From GCA-2862545 sp047609825 (lineage in GTDB: Bacteria > Myxococcota_A > UBA796 > GCA-2862545): a stretch of DNA of 12,938 nt. Under the pieces are notes generated by a model, which saw nothing but the letters and a program-made list of their open reading frames with translations, did not search any database and was not told the DNA's origin. The position numbers and the translations under genes were made by a program. Numbering within the stretch: position 1 is the first letter of the stretch; each line of letters starts with the position of its first letter. The DNA lies in the NCBI GenBank assembly GCA_047609825.1, contig JBLFXJ010000233.1, positions 1 through 12,938 on the forward strand. The letters run 5' to 3'. This document shows positions 11,928 through 12,938 of the stretch, in pieces.

Positions 11928-12938
11928 GGCGCCGCGGCGAGCCCAGCGAGGTAGCGCGGCTCGTGGCCCCGCTCGGCGCGCTCGCCGATCGGGGCTTCCG
12001 CGCCCTGCCGCTGTGGCTCGGACTGCTCGTGTTGGCCTGGCTCGGCAGCGGCATCACGGTGGTTCAGAGCGACGAGGTGGCGTTGGTGCTGCGGTTCGGC
12101 GCGCTCCAAGGCGCCGGCACGGCCCAGGCGATCCGTGAGCCGGGGCTGCTCGTGGCCCCGCCGCGGCCCCTCGGTCGCGTGGTCCGAGTGCCCGTGAAGC
12201 GGGTGTTCGAGGTGGAGCTGCGGGCGCTGCACTATGACCGTAGGGACGGCACATTCATCGTGTCGAGCGCGCCGGGAGTCGACCCTCGCAAGGTGGGCTA
12301 TGCGCTGACCGGCGACCGCAACCTGGTGCATGTGGCGATGGTCGCCCGGTACCAGATCTCCGACCCTTCGGCGTGGGCCTTCGGGTGGGATGACCCCGAG
12401 GGCGCGCTCGCGGCCGTGGTGGTGGACGAAGCCGCCCGGGCATTCGGCGCCCGGTCGGTGGACACAGTGCTCACCGATGGCCGGGCCGACCTGGTGGAGG
12501 CCGTCGTCGAGGCGGCTCAGGCGCGACTCGACTCCCTCGACGTGGGCTTGTCGGTCGTCAGCCTCGAGCTGAGCGATCTGGCTCCTCCGCCGCAGGTGAA
12601 GAACGAGTTTGCCGAGGTCCAGAGCGCCGCCATCGACGCCGAGACGCTGCTCCAGCAGGCGCGGGAGTACCGCGCCCAGGTGTTGCCCCTCGCGCGCAGC
12701 ACCCGCGACGCCAAGATCAGCGAGGCGAGCGGCAGCTCAGCGTCGGTGCTCGGTGCCGCCCGCGGGGAGGCCGGCGCATTCCTGGCGTTGGCGTACGAGT
12801 ACCAGGCCAGCCCCACCGTGGTGCGCGAGCGCCTGTATCGGGAGGGGCTGGAGGGCCCGCTGCAGCGGGCCGGCCGGGTGCGCTTCGTGCCGCCTCCGCC
12901 GCCCGGTCAGCGGAATGGCGAGTTCAGGGTGACGATCA
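11924..12938 (+). CDS. Second HflK-like SPFH protein (3' end beyond window)
   Basis: At least 338 residues with no stop before the window ends; the frame is open from the ATG at 11924 to base 12938. One membrane helix (about 28-45) precedes an SPFH domain with HflK features: ITVVQSDEVALVLRFGAL (44-61), ALTGDRNLVHVAMVARYQIS (127-146) and PPPQVKNEFAEVQSA (221-235). A QAREYRAQVLPLAR helix (245-258) follows, and a run of five prolines (323-327) lies near the visible end. The loop SAPGVDPRKVGYA (115-127) before the LTGD motif is longer than in ordinary HflK. The ATG overlaps the hflC stop (ATGA), so the two are translationally coupled. It is probably near complete, since HflK proteins usually end shortly after a Pro-rich tail. 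It differs from the first SPFH gene in lacking the multi-pass domain and the Glu run. Confidence 0.83.
   Translation, partial: MRRRGEPSEVARLVAPLGALADRGFRALPLWLGLLVLAWLGSGITVVQSDEVALVLRFGALQGAGTAQAIREPGLLVAPPRPLGRVVRVPVKRVFEVELRALHYDRRDGTFIVSSAPGVDPRKVGYALTGDRNLVHVAMVARYQISDPSAWAFGWDDPEGALAAVVVDEAARAFGARSVDTVLTDGRADLVEAVVEAAQARLDSLDVGLSVVSLELSDLAPPPQVKNEFAEVQSAAIDAETLLQQAREYRAQVLPLARSTRDAKISEASGSSASVLGAARGEAGAFLALAYEYQASPTVVRERLYREGLEGPLQRAGRVRFVPPPPPGQRNGEFRVTI

Overview
The window is very GC-rich (roughly 70% by eye), densely packed bacterial DNA with strong G/C bias at third codon positions. No RNA genes, insertion sequences, CRISPR arrays or phage genes were seen. The gene mix suggests a large-genome Gram-negative bacterium, most like Myxococcota or another former deltaproteobacterium: a lipoprotein metalloprotease with a Pro/Thr-rich linker, a TMTC-like glycosyltransferase with TPRs, an OleA-type thiolase, and DUF2277 and DUF2505 proteins. 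This placement is an inference; no marker gene is present.

Layout. (1) 1-764, plus: DUF1295 membrane reductase-like protein, possibly cut at the left edge. (2) 766-2298, minus: TMTC-like GT-C membrane protein with C-terminal TPRs; its stop lies one base from the stop of gene 1. (3) 2419-2727, plus: small DUF2277 protein, divergent from gene 2. (4) 2694-3338, minus: membrane-anchored SAM methyltransferase whose 3' end overlaps gene 3 by 34 bp. (5) 3424-7300, plus: a probable four-gene operon with an OleA-family condensing enzyme, a TetR-like protein with a degenerate DNA-binding domain, an exported Cys-containing protein coupled by a GTGA overlap, and a lipoprotein metzincin. (6) 7339-9308, minus: a DUF2505 protein followed by an amidase-signature hydrolase, also coupled by GTGA. 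(7) 9385-12938, plus: three consecutive SPFH/band-7 genes, HflK-like, HflC and HflK-like. The first carries a large extra multi-pass membrane domain, and the third runs off the right edge.

The most distinctive region is the triple SPFH cluster. SPFH proteins oligomerise into membrane-associated cages or microdomain scaffolds; HflK and HflC form a heteromeric cage around the protease FtsH. Three different subunits, one with about seven predicted membrane segments and a run of eight glutamates, suggest a modified HflKC-type assembly whose client is not in the window. Second is the OleA-led operon: the condensing enzyme keeps all four catalytic residues known from Xanthomonas OleA, yet no oleB, oleC or oleD is nearby. 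Instead it is followed by a TetR-like protein that seems to have lost its recognition helix and by two exported proteins.

Genes are tightly packed: three start/stop overlaps of 4 bp, one 16-bp overlap, one convergent pair separated by 1 bp and one convergent pair overlapping. There is no gene-free stretch over 300 bases. The longest gaps are 2299-2418 (divergent, with a perfect 8-bp inverted repeat), 3339-3423 and 9309-9384 (both divergent).
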